NCBI RefSeq assembly: GCF_019649055.1
Contig: NW_026570334.1
Span: 372,001-436,000, forward strand
Source: Paramacrobiotus metropolitanus
Lineage: Eukaryota; Tardigrada; Eutardigrada; Parachela; Macrobiotidae
DNA length: 64,000 nucleotides
Direction: 5' to 3'
Part shown: piece after piece, positions 35,264-53,452 of the stretch
How positions within the stretch are numbered: the stretch's first letter is position 1
How the letters are laid out: the number at the start of each line of letters is the position of its first letter
Position numbers and translations under genes: made by a program
Notes under the pieces: model-generated
The model's input: the letters and a program-made list of their open reading frames with translations, nothing else
The model's database searches: none
Told to the model about the DNA's origin: nothing

Positions 35264-37433
35264 CTAAGAGTATTTTATAGTAGAGAAGGGTAGAAATGGT
35301 TTCCCCATACCTTGAGAAACAGCACCCACCATCTCACCCGGAAAGCCGCCGCTCTTGTGAAAACGATAGCACTCTCCAGAGGAGTTCTTGATTATCACGA
35401 ACTCTGACATGAACAGCAGGAGTTGCAAAGTTATGCGTCTTGTGTTCTTTGAACCCGTTAACGAAGGGCCCAGTTCACTGACCACAGCGTCGGGACGGTC
35501 TAAAATCAGCCATCGCACTGGAATCCTGTCTTTGCTATGGAATGGTGACGGAAACAGAAGTCCCCCAATTGCGTACGTGCTCATGTCTGCCAGTCGGAGG
35601 GTGTGCGCCGTCCGCGGTAACCGGTTTAACGCTCGTCGTACGCGGTATTCCGCGCTTTTCACGCCAGCATACCAAACGCTGCCTGGTGTTGAAAACGACA
35701 GAAAGCCGCTGTCGGTGCAGTTCAGGTGGTAATAGTTACACAAGTAAGCGTGCTGCAGAATCGATTCGTGGCATAAGATGATGTTCCATTTGCTGCACAC
35801 TCTACAAAATTTTTATAGTATTTACTATCAAGTATCAAGAACACAACGAAAAAACAAACGAAGTCATTAAATAGTATAAGCATCACTGTTAGATTAATTT
35901 TACGGGTAATGATCACACCACTTACGCACGCAAGCGGGTTTGTGTTACTGTATCCACTTGGCCAAATATCTCCAGTAAAATTTCCAAACACACCACTTTG
36001 TTTATTGTAGCTGCGAAATAAAGCAACCGTTGTCACACGATTCTGGCTGTCCTATATACAAAGGGATGACAAGAGCTTGTTTTAGCAGTCCTTGTACTTG
36101 CAGCCGTCATCCGGCTGGTATTTTACGTTCTCGAACACAATCTTATATACCGCGCAGTATTTAAATTTGCGTGCTAAACACAGGAACACGTAGGTATCTG
36201 AACATTACCTGTGTACCAGTACTTTACATTTAAACCTTAAATGCTTCGATTTTCTTAGATCTCATGAACAATAACCTGTTTGGTATCAAAATTTTTGTAA
36301 TTTTTTTCTCATTCGTTTAGATGTTGTTGTTGGTTTTCGTGGGGATTTGTTCGAGGTGCAAGTGAATTTGTTCGAGGTGCAAGTGCCAGGCCGGAATTTG
36401 ACTGACTGCAGTACAAATTAGTAAATGGTTGTGCGAGTTTTGTGGTTACATTGTACATAAGTATAACACAACTTCGAAGTCCCCTGTAGTTTACAGCCGT
36501 TTTTAGGTTTTACTGACCACTGGTGCTGACTACGAACGGTTTCTTAAACGAAACTTGTACTTCCGTACGTGCTTCGTTTCGGTTTGGCCAAATAATTTGC
36601 AAAAACTTAAGTGCATCTTGATATTTGAGTATCTCACCGTTATTTGCAGGAAAACTTTCCGAACATAACGCGAATTTCGTCGTCAACATGTCAGCATTGC
36701 CCCCGTCGTCTATGTTTCCCGCTACTTCGTTCCAGCGGACAGGAGCCGGCAAATCCCAGGCCCCAAAGTCGTCGATATCCATGACAGCTCGCTTCCATTT
36801 TTTACACGGTCTCGGAGTCCCATCGTTTTGAATATTAACCGCTGTGACGCTGTCTGTGCCAATAATTAAGCAAGCGATGTCGTTATGAACGTTATTTAGG
36901 TAACAATTGAATCCGGGATCTACCATGAGCTCGCGAATTTTGAGGCCGAGGTTCGGACCAGACATGTTTTCGGTGTGAAACGTGTGGGCTGTAACAAGCC
37001 TTCCGTTTATTAGTACGCTATCCAAAGATAACTCTGCAGGAAAACTACAACGAAAGGCGCGCATCGGCGGGATGGATTCCAGTTTTTCTTTGCCGTTGTG
37101 CAGGAATTTTACCACAACGGTGTGCGCATAGATTTTGCGGTAACTGATCGCCGATTGCCAGATAAATGGTCCAGTTTCATCGCGGCGTACGGCGACAAAG
37201 TAACATTCCTTCGGGCGTCGTTCGTCTCCGCTGTAATTATTGCCAGATAAATAATTTGTCGTTGGTGGCAAGCGAACCCTGTCAAAAGGTACCCATTCCG
37301 GTTTTTGGTGGGGAATGTCGAAATTAATCAAGAGTCCCGTCGCATTAATATCATGCACTAAGCCCCACAACCAGCAATCACCGGCACCTTTCACAATAAC
37401 GGTGTTATTTAGATTAATTATTAATGGTCGCAT
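35264..37433 (-). CDS. F-box family paralogue C, three exons
   Basis: Exons 37433-36638, 36010-35926 and 35801-35264 join in phases 1 and 2 to 1419 nt (472 residues plus stop). The start is the ATG of 'MRPLIINLNNTVIVKG'. Exon 1 shows 'CWLWGLVHDI', 'WVPFDRVRLP' and 'FVAVRRDE'. Exon 2 is F-box-like ('LEILLEIFGQVDTVTQTRLR'). Exon 3 begins 'AVCSKWNIILCHES' and carries 'VWYAG' and 'WLILD'. Donors are GTGAGA and GTAAGT; acceptors TCGCAG and TTGTAG. Introns are 627 and 124 bp. The frame is intact, so this is probably a working copy. Role as in A and B: predicted SCF adaptor, target unknown. Confidence 0.75.
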
Positions 37434-37884
37434 TTTAAGCGATAATATTTTTCCAGATATTTGGAGAACTGAAGGCAAAAAAACGGAAAAATCTATAAGC
37501 AACTGGCAGTCGTAGATTATGATATTGAGGAAAGTGTTCGGTCAGATAAGTTGAAGATGTTAGACATGGAGCGAGAGAGAACCGCGCACGCTGTCCTCAT
37601 GTGCCACGCCGTCCACTGACTGGTCAAGAGAGAATACCGGTTCATTGAGGGCAGCGCGTATCCGTCTGTCAGCGGCTTTGTCCTTAGCTAACCGGTCTGT
37701 TACTCTGTCTGCCCAGTGTAATAATAAAGATAACCATCGAGACAGGAAATAATCTGGCCTGGTCAGCAATAGTACTGGCTATCTCTCACAGACAGACGGC
37801 AAGTTAATTGTGTGCTAATTATACGCTGTCTAGATGGAAAAACTCCGTTTCTTTGATCAGATCGAATGTTAGGTTAATAGTACT
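37434..37884. other. Upstream of paralogue C, no gene
   Basis: Presumed 5' flank and promoter of paralogue C. No clear TATA box or other element is identified. Confidence 0.35.
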
Positions 37885-38573
37885 ACTCGAAACGCACTTT
37901 AGATGCGTTCTGTAAGATACAGAGCCGGGAGTTCTGTAAAAGTGAATCTGCCAATGGTACAGCGCTGAATCTTATAGAGCGTTACAGCGCAACGAGACCA
38001 CGGTTTCTAAAAGCGCCCCGTTACCGTAGTTGAATTGGTCAACGATTTATTTACTTTTCACAACAATTTTGTGGCCGTTTCCTTTATGTTTTTCTGGTGA
38101 TTTTAAGTTTTGTTAAGTTAAGAAATCAAACGACTGGTGAAAAAGCGAAAGGCAATTGCGCGTATAAAGTACGCCGAGGTATTCCTCGCGCTGACGGCTA
38201 TGGCGAAGTTGCATGTTGCCATCGATACAAATCAAACATGTACAGTCGGAGGCAGCTAAAATCAGAATCAGTGAACAAAGCAGAACTGGAATGTTGATTC
38301 GATAGAAACAATTAAACTCCCGTTAATTACACCCTCAAAACTTGAAAATTAGAAATAGGACTTAGACGTACAGCGGACTGTGCACCCACATCAAAAATAA
38401 CTTTGACGTAGCAAGAAATGCGAGTTCTGTATCGTAACGGAGCCAGGAGAGTTCCTTTTAGATACAGAACACTTTAACTCGGCCGTCCAATCAGTGGTAA
38501 GGGGGTGTGATCGAAAAGTTACAGAACTTCCGGCTCTGTATCGTACAGAACGCATTTAAAGTGCGTTTCGAGT
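37885..38573. mobile_element. MITE-like element, about 690 bp, with roughly 55-bp TIRs
   Basis: The left end (37885-37938) and right end (38519-38573) are imperfect inverted repeats with few mismatches, beginning 'actcgaaacgcactt' and containing 'gatacagagccgg'. No transposase frame lies between them, so it is a non-autonomous DNA element. The target duplication is not clear. An internal sequence near 38420-38445 repeats part of the terminal motif. Confidence 0.65.
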
Positions 38574-38860
38574 CTAGCTAATGCCGTTTTGGCGATGCAT
38601 GTAACTCGCTAGTCGCCCAGTAACCGCACCGAGAGAAACGCGTCGAACGTGTGCTCGTAAAAACCCGGAAAAGGATACCGGGAGGGGTGTCTATTCGGGC
38701 ACTTTGTGCAGCGTAGTGTGGTTAGCATGGCAACAGCTGCATAAAAATATAATCTTCGCGCCGCACGCAATAGTATTTTGATTGCATTATCTACAGATAG
38801 ATAATTTTTGTGAAAAAAGAGCTCGGGTTTGTTATTTTTATAGCAAGCTGGTCATGAATT

Positions 38861-39440
38861 GTACCATGGCAGTACTATACTATTAAGGCAGCAAAGCGAT
38901 TTCGATTGCGCAATACTAAGGCAAGCCGTTGTGTATACGCCACATGCTTCTATTGGTTGTATGGTAAATGTATTTCGCTTTATCGTGCAACAAAATCATC
39001 GTCGTATAGTTCAAAAGAAAGCCCAAAAAATTTTACGTTTTCTGGTGCAAACGTTTTCAGTTAAAAAGGCGAACGGAGGTTTTAAAAACGTTCTGAAAGC
39101 AAATCGAGTTACCATACAAAGTCAATGCAACGGTCGGTCCAGACCGCACGACCGTTGTGAGCAAACTGCAGACACTTCGGAACCTTTCTGAAACCTACAA
39201 TCAGCCCAAACTCCACACAAACTATACATCAGAAATCTTGAAATTTTTTTCTCTCTTTTGTAAACTGTAGGTTACTCGTTTTGAACTTGAACAAACCTCA
39301 AAGCGCTTATCATAACAACCTACGGAGCATACGAGCCGTAAAGCATTGCGCTGGTGGATGGCTTGCCTTATCGTGACGTAGCACCGGAAGTAGGCGTGTC
39401 GCTTTATTGCCTTAATAGCATAGTACTGCCATTATTGTAC
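38861..39440. mobile_element. MITE-like element, about 580 bp
   Basis: Ends 38861-38900 and 39400-39440 are imperfect inverted repeats sharing 'ggcagtactat', 'ctattaaggca' and 'aaagcga'. A 110-codon plus-strand frame (38859-39191) spans the interior but has no transposase motif. Superfamily not assigned. Confidence 0.6.
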
Positions 39441-39640
39441 ATATATTGCTGCGCACTACGACATGTGGTTGTGTTAAATTTTTTCGTCCCAAAAATTGTC
39501 AATTAATAATTTAGATTCTAGAACTAGAAAGTAGTAAAAAGCCTTTTTTAACATTTTGCCGAGATGAATCGACGCTTAAGTAGCTCCAACCATGAAAAAG
39601 CGTATAATCATCGTGCAGATGGCATCCGAATTTATGGTGA

Positions 39641-45634
<5,994 letters not shown>

Positions 45635-46445
45635 TATCATCCAAAAAAGTTGGGAATACTTATATTTTAAAATCAACTAAGCATGCCTGAAAAGTCCTGC
45701 CTTTGAAGAATATCCGTTAGATCAAAACTTCTATTTTCTTCCAACTTTACGCGCGCAGGCGAAAGCGCATTTCAGAAAGGATTATCTATGGTAAATATGC
45801 GATAACAGTGTTTACCTCGGTTTATGGCTATAGCACGCTGATAGTAACGTATTTGTTTTAACACCGTGATTAACGCTGCATAACGATACCTGCCTTAATA
45901 TTTCTACACACTTCTATTTCTTGCGTGTACGCGAATTGTCTTTTATCTCATACAGATACATCGTGTTATATAAAAATAATAATAGCAGGCAGTGCTTTTA
46001 TGTATGTCTTGAAGCAATGATAATCGACATGGCATGACATCATAATTCGATTTAGCATAAAAAGCATTTTCTTATCAGCTTGCATGGTACTGACTGCAAC
46101 AAATGGAGAAGTATTGATTTGAAATATAACAATGAAGAAATCATAATGACGAGATACGGGACGTGCATACAGCTATGTACGTAAGTATTGTTGTGCATGG
46201 CCAACATATACGAGATCTGTGGGAAAATCCCTTAATTATTTAAGCAGTGTTCTCGTAAGATCTTGTGGATACCTACCTAAATACTATCTGTTTTCCGGTG
46301 CATGACCAGTTGTCCAATCATGCAGTCATTAGCTGACATGGCAGGAAACCTCTCAATTCTCTGCCGTGTTGAAGAGGTGTTGCCAATATATGCCCCTGGG
46401 GATTTTGTAAGTAATCCCACGATCCTTGTCAACTTGACACAACAC
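45635..46445. other. Intergenic between Rab6 and GPCR
   Basis: 5' flank of Rab6 and 3' flank of the GPCR. No further gene is seen. Confidence 0.4.
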
Positions 46446-47500
46446 TTAGTGAAACGTATTGCCGGCGATATTGGTGACAGTAGCAACAGAATTCAGGCGA
46501 AGTTTCCGTAGGAATATTCCCGTAATCCCTTTCCGGAAACCCCGGTTAACAGCGAAAAACAAAACCTGCAAACGGGATGCAGCGTCATTTGTAGAATTAC
46601 AAAACGTTTCAACAAAACACGATTCTACTATAATACATTTACCGGTGTGGACAAGTATCCCAACGACAAAAACTGCCGCCACCATAACCGCGCCATGGGA
46701 TCTTTTATATACAGTTCTGGGAAGAAGGAGTTCATTATCGGGACACTGGCAAAACAGATCGCATGCACCAGTGTCAGTACAAACAGCATAACGGTCAATC
46801 GCTGCTTTGTCCGGTACGATTTAGTAACCACCGGGCTAATTCCAGTCGTGATTCGATGGCGACGCCGGCATAAAGTCGGAACATACACCACACACGCCAA
46901 AATCAAGGGCAGATATGTTCCAAAGACGTTGCACACCACCAGCATCGTTCCCGGTCGGACGAAACTGCACAGTCCAAACGGGGAAGTCGGTGCAAAGCCA
47001 CCGTCACCGCCCAAGGCAAAATACAGATACAAAACGAATCCAATCAACCAACAGAAAACAATTAAAATCACGTTAATACAGGTGCTGTTCCATTGGTGAT
47101 AGATGTGCGGTTTGGCGATGGCGATCAACCGGTTCAATGCCAGTATAAACAGCCCCCAAACACCAGCGGTCATGTTAATCATGTACCAAAATAGGTACCA
47201 CTGGCAGAATCCGACGGAAAAATGGAAGTCATACTGGGAAAGCAGGAACATCATAATATACAGCGGCCAATGTATTAGCGTTAGCTGTAATTCCGTTGTC
47301 AGCTGGTGGAGAATCAAGATCTTGGGCCCGTGTGACCTTTGGCGAATGGTCAGGATTAGGAGAGGAACGGTCAGTACGCATGTTAATCCGCATAACAAAG
47401 AAGATATAGACAGGAAAGCATTTGTCCGAATTGACGATTCCTTCAATAATACAACGTCGCTTAATAGCAGTATCGATGAAGCATTTTCCGATTGATTCAT
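46446..47500 (-). CDS. Rhodopsin-like GPCR, two exons, intact
   Basis: Exon 1 47500-46643 and exon 2 46565-46446, with a 77-bp intron (donor GTAAAT, acceptor TTGCAG, phase 0), give 978 nt (325 residues plus stop). The N-terminus has N-glycosylation sites ('NQSENASS'). Seven hydrophobic segments follow. TM3 ends 'LNRLIAI' (DRY position), and a conserved Cys precedes TM3. TM7 across the splice reads 'STPVLFFAVNRGFRKG', matching NPxxY plus helix 8 in layout with Thr-Pro for Asn-Pro. The atypical DRY and NPxxY suggest a lineage-expanded orphan receptor. Unlike the other two GPCR loci here, its frame is unbroken. Confidence 0.82.
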
Positions 47501-48420
47501 TTTTTTTGGCTCACGGTACTGAATTTATTTAGCGCAGCCGTTGTAACGTTATGGCAGGAAGTAGGTTACTGGTGCCGTAATGCGCAATGGTGTTTTTAGG
47601 GGCGCATATATCCTGCGACTCCCGCAAATGTGAGCTGCACTAGAGGATGGAAGGGAAACTTGAACTTTACAATGTACACTCTCCGAGTGAGTATGTTTAG
47701 CCGGGATGTCACTAACGTCCCATGTTAATCCGCAAAATACATAGGAAGGATATTGTTTGCTTTGTTAAAAGTGATGCTGTACTCGTATACTCCTAGTACT
47801 TTCGGAAAGAGAGAGAGAGTATTAACAGATGCATGCCTGGAAAGTTACTCGCCCCAGTAGGTATACAGTATATCGATTATTGTGGTACGCTGACTACTGT
47901 GAATGTCACTCCACCATTGTAACTGCATAAATTCTTGATGGACTGGTCCGTTGGTGAATCCTGGTGAGCATCCCATGGTAGCACTGGTCCATAGATATTG
48001 TAATGTGTTGAACTCGCACATACACAGCTCTGTATACAATTTCAAACTTATGTACAAAGTATCGCTTGGCATACAAAACGTACATGCATTATAAACCTGT
48101 TGTCACCTGTTAAAACAGCCTGCTGCGGTTGATAAATATGTCCAGACCAGCTGTTTATGACGAAAGTTTGACGTGTAATTGGCGTATTGTATCGCAATAC
48201 CACGTTAAATTCAGCAACAAGTTTATATAGTGCATATTTGTCTGCGGTACTTTACATGCGAATTAAACTAAAGCGTCACATCTCGCTCTTATGGTTTATT
48301 GTTACACGGCAAAGTTAAAAAATTAGAAACTTTCCAAAAACAGAAAATTTCGGCTGCTTAAATGTGTCGAAGTAAAACAGATAAAACAAATTATATACGA
48401 ATAATTTATGCCAATAAACT
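47501..48420. other. Intergenic, no gene supported
   Basis: A 75-codon minus frame at 48072-47845 has no recognisable domain. A short (ga)n run occurs near 47811-47819. Confidence 0.4.
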
Positions 48421-48890
48421 TCAGCAAGAAGATGTAATATCGATACCGTTAGCGTAAAAAGCGTAACCGCTCTCGTTGCAAAAGTCGTTACAGCAGACAG
48501 CCGAGGAAATTCGCGTACACGTCTGACAAGCGCACGGTTCTACAAAATACTGGGAAAGTGTCTGATTCCCTCGGCAACTCGTTAAACTGCCGGGCAGCTC
48601 GGGTTGGGCGCCAGAGGGGTAATGCGGGGATCCAGTGTACCGGTACTGCACGCGTTCGTCACATCTAACCATCCCACGCGGGCGCTGACGCTGTCCATGG
48701 CCACAGCGTACCAGCTTGCGCTACAGTCACCACAATACCTGGTTAAACAACTGGCCCCGGGATACTGACGACAGTCGCCATAAGGCGGGCACATATCCGG
48801 GCATGTTGGCAGGGGAGAAGGTAATAATAAGGGGCACCGCAACGACAAGAAGTCCTTTCGCGCTATTAAAGTAATGAATAGTCGTTGCAT
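48421..48890 (-). CDS. Cysteine-rich probable secreted protein, frame broken
   Basis: From the ATG at 48890 ('MQRLFITLIARK') a hydrophobic start is followed by 'CPDMCPPYGDCRQYPG' and 'CLTRYCGDC'. This frame stops at 48582. A second frame ending at 48421 carries 'CACQTC' and 'VCCNDFCNESGY' and overlaps it from 48672. The cysteine spacing suggests one extracellular disulfide-rich protein whose frame changes by one nucleotide around 48590-48610. No GT-AG pair obviously resolves it. Pattern somewhat like three-finger/Ly6-type spacing (CCNxxFCN), but assignment is uncertain. Confidence 0.5.
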
Positions 48891-48941
48891 ACTTGCAATG
48901 AGTTTGTAATAGGCAAGGTAAGTGCAAGCGCAGACAGGCAC

Positions 48942-49600
48942 AACTTTATAAGAACAAGATGGACCATGTGTACAAGCATATAATAATGGTGTTCTAAGAC
49001 CCAGGTATGTTTCTGAACCAACAAGGAAAAACCTTACCTGGGCAGGTCGTCAAATTAGTGTTTTGAGCGACACTCAGACGCAATGAAACCACCAACACCG
49101 TGATTAGCGCAGGCATGATATGTCGAGCCATTGTTCACCTATGGTCAGTAGAATGGTCCGTTCACCTATGGTCCGTAAACGTTGAATACAAAGGTGTTTA
49201 GCTATAATTATTATTAGGTGAATGCTGATATTCAGCAGTTACTATATCAGTACATCTATAATGGAAGTTTGCGCTGGTGCGCTAATTTTGTTTAACGCGG
49301 TAAGAGAAACGCCGGCCAGCATGAATTCTCGTTAAAGCAGGACATTGATGGACAACTGCTGGACTTCGCACGGACGTGATGACTGCCTCCTCTCTATCTC
49401 CGTGGAATGCGGAATCGTCCTGTTTACTAGTGGATTGCCTGCCTGCCCTTTGTCACCGCAGCTACTCCCGCGCTTACCTGTCCCTCCTCTTATTGCCTCT
49501 CCGTCCCTTTCACCGGCAGCGGGAGTTAACCTAGTTACTCGATAGCATTGCGCGAAATTTGGCTGTGCGTTAAGTGATGGCTGTCATTTCATTTGGTTTT
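48942..49600. other. Intergenic, no gene supported
   Basis: Only short frames. An imperfect tandem pair of 'gttcacctatggtc' type occurs near 49134-49172. Confidence 0.4.
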
Positions 49601-49711
49601 GCACGCGTGTCGGATCGAATATAATTTTTGCAACCGTTAATGTTGAATGTGACCTTTCAACTGCTGGAAGCGTGGGATTGATCGGGAGTTCATCTGCTGT
49701 TCAACATCACA

Positions 49712-50820
49712 ATGTCGGGAAGACGGGGCAGAAGAACCAACGCCAACGCTCCCCAACCACCGGCAAAGCGACCAGCAAGGGTTCGTCCACGGGCGCAGAT
49801 GATTCCCAACTCTGATTCCCAACTTACCGTGGCGTTGCTAACAGCAACGCCACGGTAAGCACGGGAAGCACAGTCAGCATCGATGCCCAGGTTACCGCGG
49901 CCAGACAGCATTTGCAGTCACTGCTGGCACAGAGGAACCCAGAGATACAGCTTTTACCGGGTCCTTCCACGCCTCCAACGGCCGTCCAGTTCCAGCCAAC
50001 GGAAACCGGTATGCTTATTCAGTTGATGCTCTCCCAGCAGAGTCACCTCACCCAGCTGACACAAAAGGTCAACGATCCATCACCATCGACGTCCGCGGGC
50101 ACAAGCACAGGAGCCACAAACAGTAAGAAACCACCACCACTACCGACTGGGTTTCCCCTTGTTAGTAATAAATGTCTGGAAGAACTTTATGACCTTACGG
50201 TTAACGTTGATTTAGACAAGCTGTTGCGGCCGAATAGCATTATGTCACCAATCAAGGGCGAAGCTAAGATCGAGATCAGAGATAGTAATTTTGTACTGTC
50301 TGATTCTAAACCGCGAAAGGTCACCATTACATCCTTTACCTTGTGGTGTGAAGCGTTCATTGTGTTTCGTCGTGTACGCAGTCATTACCATCCTGAGCTT
50401 AGGGATCCGTTAGACCAGGCTACCATCACCGACCTGGCGGGCACGTATACGGTGGCAGTGTGGCTAGAATACGATAAAACCTTCCGTGCCGGCCGCACCC
50501 GCGACACAAACCACGACGACTGGTACCGGCTCGACCGCAACTTACTGGACCGCTGCGTCGCTCGACTCCCACATCGCGCACACCTCCAGCTATGCCGCGA
50601 GTGCGTGATCGCGGACCACCGAGCAGGACTGTCCCAAGAAGCTCCAGTTCTCAGCACAAGGTCGACAGGAGATCAAGTCGGATCGGCCCTTTCGACACAT
50701 CCCGCCAGACCTGTGCAGGAACTGGAATAACGGGAGATGCACTAGAGGAGCCCCTACAGCCACAAGTGCGGAATATGCCGCTACACCGACCACACCATCG
50801 CCGAACACGATGCAGCTCAG
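49712..50820 (+). pseudogene. DIRS Gag-like region, frame-broken
   Basis: An ATG at 49712 opens a basic N-terminus ('MSGRRGRRTNANAPQPP') that is cut by a stop beside an inverted duplication at 49823-49859. The main frame 49912-50730 has the DIRS Gag core ('CLEELYDLTVNVDLDKLL', 'FTLWCEAFIVFRRV'). The cysteine/histidine cluster expected at the Gag C-terminus is visible in another frame around 50710-50820 ('HKCGICRYTDHTI'), so at least two more frame breaks exist. Confidence 0.65.
49823..49859. repeat. Perfect 17-bp-arm hairpin in DIRS Gag
   Basis: Arms 49823-49839 and 49843-49859, 3-nt loop. It lies next to a direct duplication of 'gattcccaac' (49801-49810 and 49814-49823). The hairpin half nearest Gag is coding-like, so the other half is probably a templated inverted copy. 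Confidence 0.85.
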
Positions 50821-53400
50821 CACAAGCATGGCAACGGTCACAATGCAAAACCCGGAAGTGACCACACCGGTTTCCGTCGAGAGACTCGCTGAGCTACTGG
50901 TACACAATAATGATCGCGAAACTGTTTGTTTCCTCTTGCAGGGCCTGAAGTTTGGTTTCGCGGTTGGCTACGTTGGCCCGCAGTTTCGGCGTTTCACCAG
51001 CAATGCTCGCTCTGCACTTGATGACCCACATGTTATAGCGTCGATGATCGCCAAAGAAGTGCAGGCAAACCACGCAAGAGGCCCGTTTCGTACTGAGCCT
51101 CTTCTAGATTTTGTCACCAACTCACTCGGACTGCGTCCAAAACGGCCTTTAAGACACCGCGTCATCATGGATCTGTCGCAGCCGTTTGGATGCAGTGTCA
51201 ACGACTATATCCAAAAAGATAAGTACTCTTTAAAATATGTAGGTGTGGATGATGCGGTAAAAATGGTAATGCCGCAGGGAAGGGGCCCGCTTATGGCTAA
51301 AATCGACGTCGAAAGTGCCTTCAGAATCTTACCGTTTAGGCAGGAGGACTGGCATTTGTTAGGCTATCAATGAGAGGGAAACTTTTACTATGATACAGTG
51401 ATTTCTTTTGGTCTTCGGTCGGGTCCATATCTCTTTAATAAATTCGCTGGTGTACTAGAGTGGATTTTTAAAACGTGTATGGGCACCGACGCATTCCTAC
51501 ATTTTCTCGATGATTTTTTCATGTGTGGAAAACCGGCAGGTACAGCGTGCGAGCGGATGGTAAAACAAGTGCAAGCAGTTTGTTCGTATCTCGGTGTGCC
51601 GATTAACGACAAAAAGTTAGTGGGACCGGCTACAGTGGTTGAGTTTCTTGGCGTAGCCATCGACAGTAGCAACTTCACATTGTCAGTATCGCACGACAGG
51701 CTGCAAGAGTTAACAGCGCTCCTAAATAGCTGTGCAGCTTGTACACAGTGCACAAAACGGGAAATTTTGAGTCTAATTGGCAAGCTGTCGTTTGTTACAA
51801 AGTGTATCCCGGCAAGCCGAATATTCTTGAGGCGCATGATTGCATTAAGTTGCAAAGTTGATCGGTTGCACTAAAAGATTACGTTAAATGACGGGTTTCG
51901 ACGTGACATTGCATGGTGAAGGAAATTTTTGCCTCTTTGGAATGGAACCGCCGGGTTTGTACACCCGCAGTGGGAGCCGGCAAGTACATTGCATTTGTAT
52001 ACCGACGCAGCAGGTTCGATTGGTTATAGCGGAGTTTATAGAAATGGGTGGTTTCAGGGACTTTGGCCAGCGTGGCTTACTGAATTAAACCTCCTCATTA
52101 CATTCCTTGAGATGTATCCTGTATATGTTGCCTGCGCCATATTGGGTCATCAGTTGTACGGTAAACGGATATTAATTCACAGTGACAATACAGAGACGGT
52201 CCAAGCATGGTCAGCAAGTAAATGTCGAAACCCAGCCGTAATGGAAATTCTGCGCAGAATTCACTTTATTACAGCTCAGTGCAACTTTGTCATCAAAATC
52301 ACGCACATAGCCGGCGTGATTAATAACATTGTTGATGCGCTGTCACGGTTTCAGACACAACGCTTTCGGGAGCTGCACCCTACAGCCGACGGAAATGGCA
52401 CAACACCACCGGATCTGCTTGCCCGGTTACGACCGTTTCTAACGGGTGAAGAACCACCCATACCGCTGTCAGCGCCGGTGACCTTTTTGCAGCCGAAGTG
52501 GCACCTTCTACCCGGAGAGCTTACGCTAATGGAGAGCAGTTTCGAGCTATTCTGCAGAATTACTGCGAAATGTCCATGGCCAGCCACTCCGCAGACAGTC
52601 GAAGAATACGTAGCGCACCTGTTCAACCGGGAGTGTTCACCATCCACAATCACAGTGTACCTGTCAGCTATAGCACGGCGCCACCTGTTGCAGCAGCTGA
52701 CCGATCCAACAACGAATCCCAGGCTGAAGCAGATTGTGGAGGGCACCCGTCGCTTAAGCAGCAGAAAACCAGATCAACGACTGCCAATAACACCTGACCT
52801 CCTGCAACGCTTGTCCACCCGACTGCATTTAGCCGCTCCTACCTGCTACGACGAGCACATGGTTTGGGCCGCTTTCACGATGGCTCAGCATTTCCTCCTC
52901 CGTGCTTCGGATCTGACATCACCATCGCCAACCACATTCGACGCATCCGCTACACTCCTCCTGCAGGATGTGCGTTGGGACACCATCACGCTGCAGCTAA
53001 CCATCAAGCGGTCCAAAACGGATCAGCACCGAAACGGGATCACACTTTCTCTGACGTCCATTGCCGCACCGGCAGTACACAGCGCCTGCGTCACTTACGG
53101 GCAACAGCGCGAGCAGCAGCGGCCGGCTAATCTACCGTTCTTCATTTTCGGCAGCGGCCGTTATTTGCTCGCACAGACCTGTCCCAAGCGTTTAAGAGAA
53201 CTCTCCCGGAAGGAGAGGACTCGCGGCGCTACTCATCACACAGTTTCCGCATCGGCAGAGCAACAGCAGCCGCCACCGGCGGCTGTTCGCCAGAAGCCAT
53301 ACGCGAACTTGGACGCTGGAAATCATCCGCGTTCAAGCGTTACATACGCCCCCAATGTCTGCGCGTACCATCATGTTTGGGGCACCTCCTCACTCGCGCA
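50810..53400 (+). pseudogene. DIRS RT, RNase H and tyrosine recombinase, with stops
   Basis: One frame (starts congruent with 50810) runs through RT ('HRVIMDLSQPFGCSVND', 'AKIDVESAFRILP', 'SFGLRSGPYLFN', catalytic 'FLDDF' near 51510), interrupted by a TGA at 51371-51373, then TAA at 51872-51874 and TGA near 51916. RNase H follows ('LYTDAAGSIGY', 'IHSDN', 'DALSRF'). The tyrosine recombinase begins about 52500. Near 53160 the frame changes, and the catalytic 'HSFRIG', 'ELGRWKSSAF' and 'RYIRP' motifs (His-x-x-Arg and Tyr) are read in another frame to about 53380. The copy is not autonomous. Confidence 0.85.
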
Positions 53401-53452
53401 GCTCTCTCGCCATGGTACGCACAGAACCGCACTGGAAGGTGCACTCATACAT

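Noticed and set aside
38859-39191. 110-codon frame inside the second MITE
   Set aside because: No transposase or other domain; it begins within the terminal inverted repeat.
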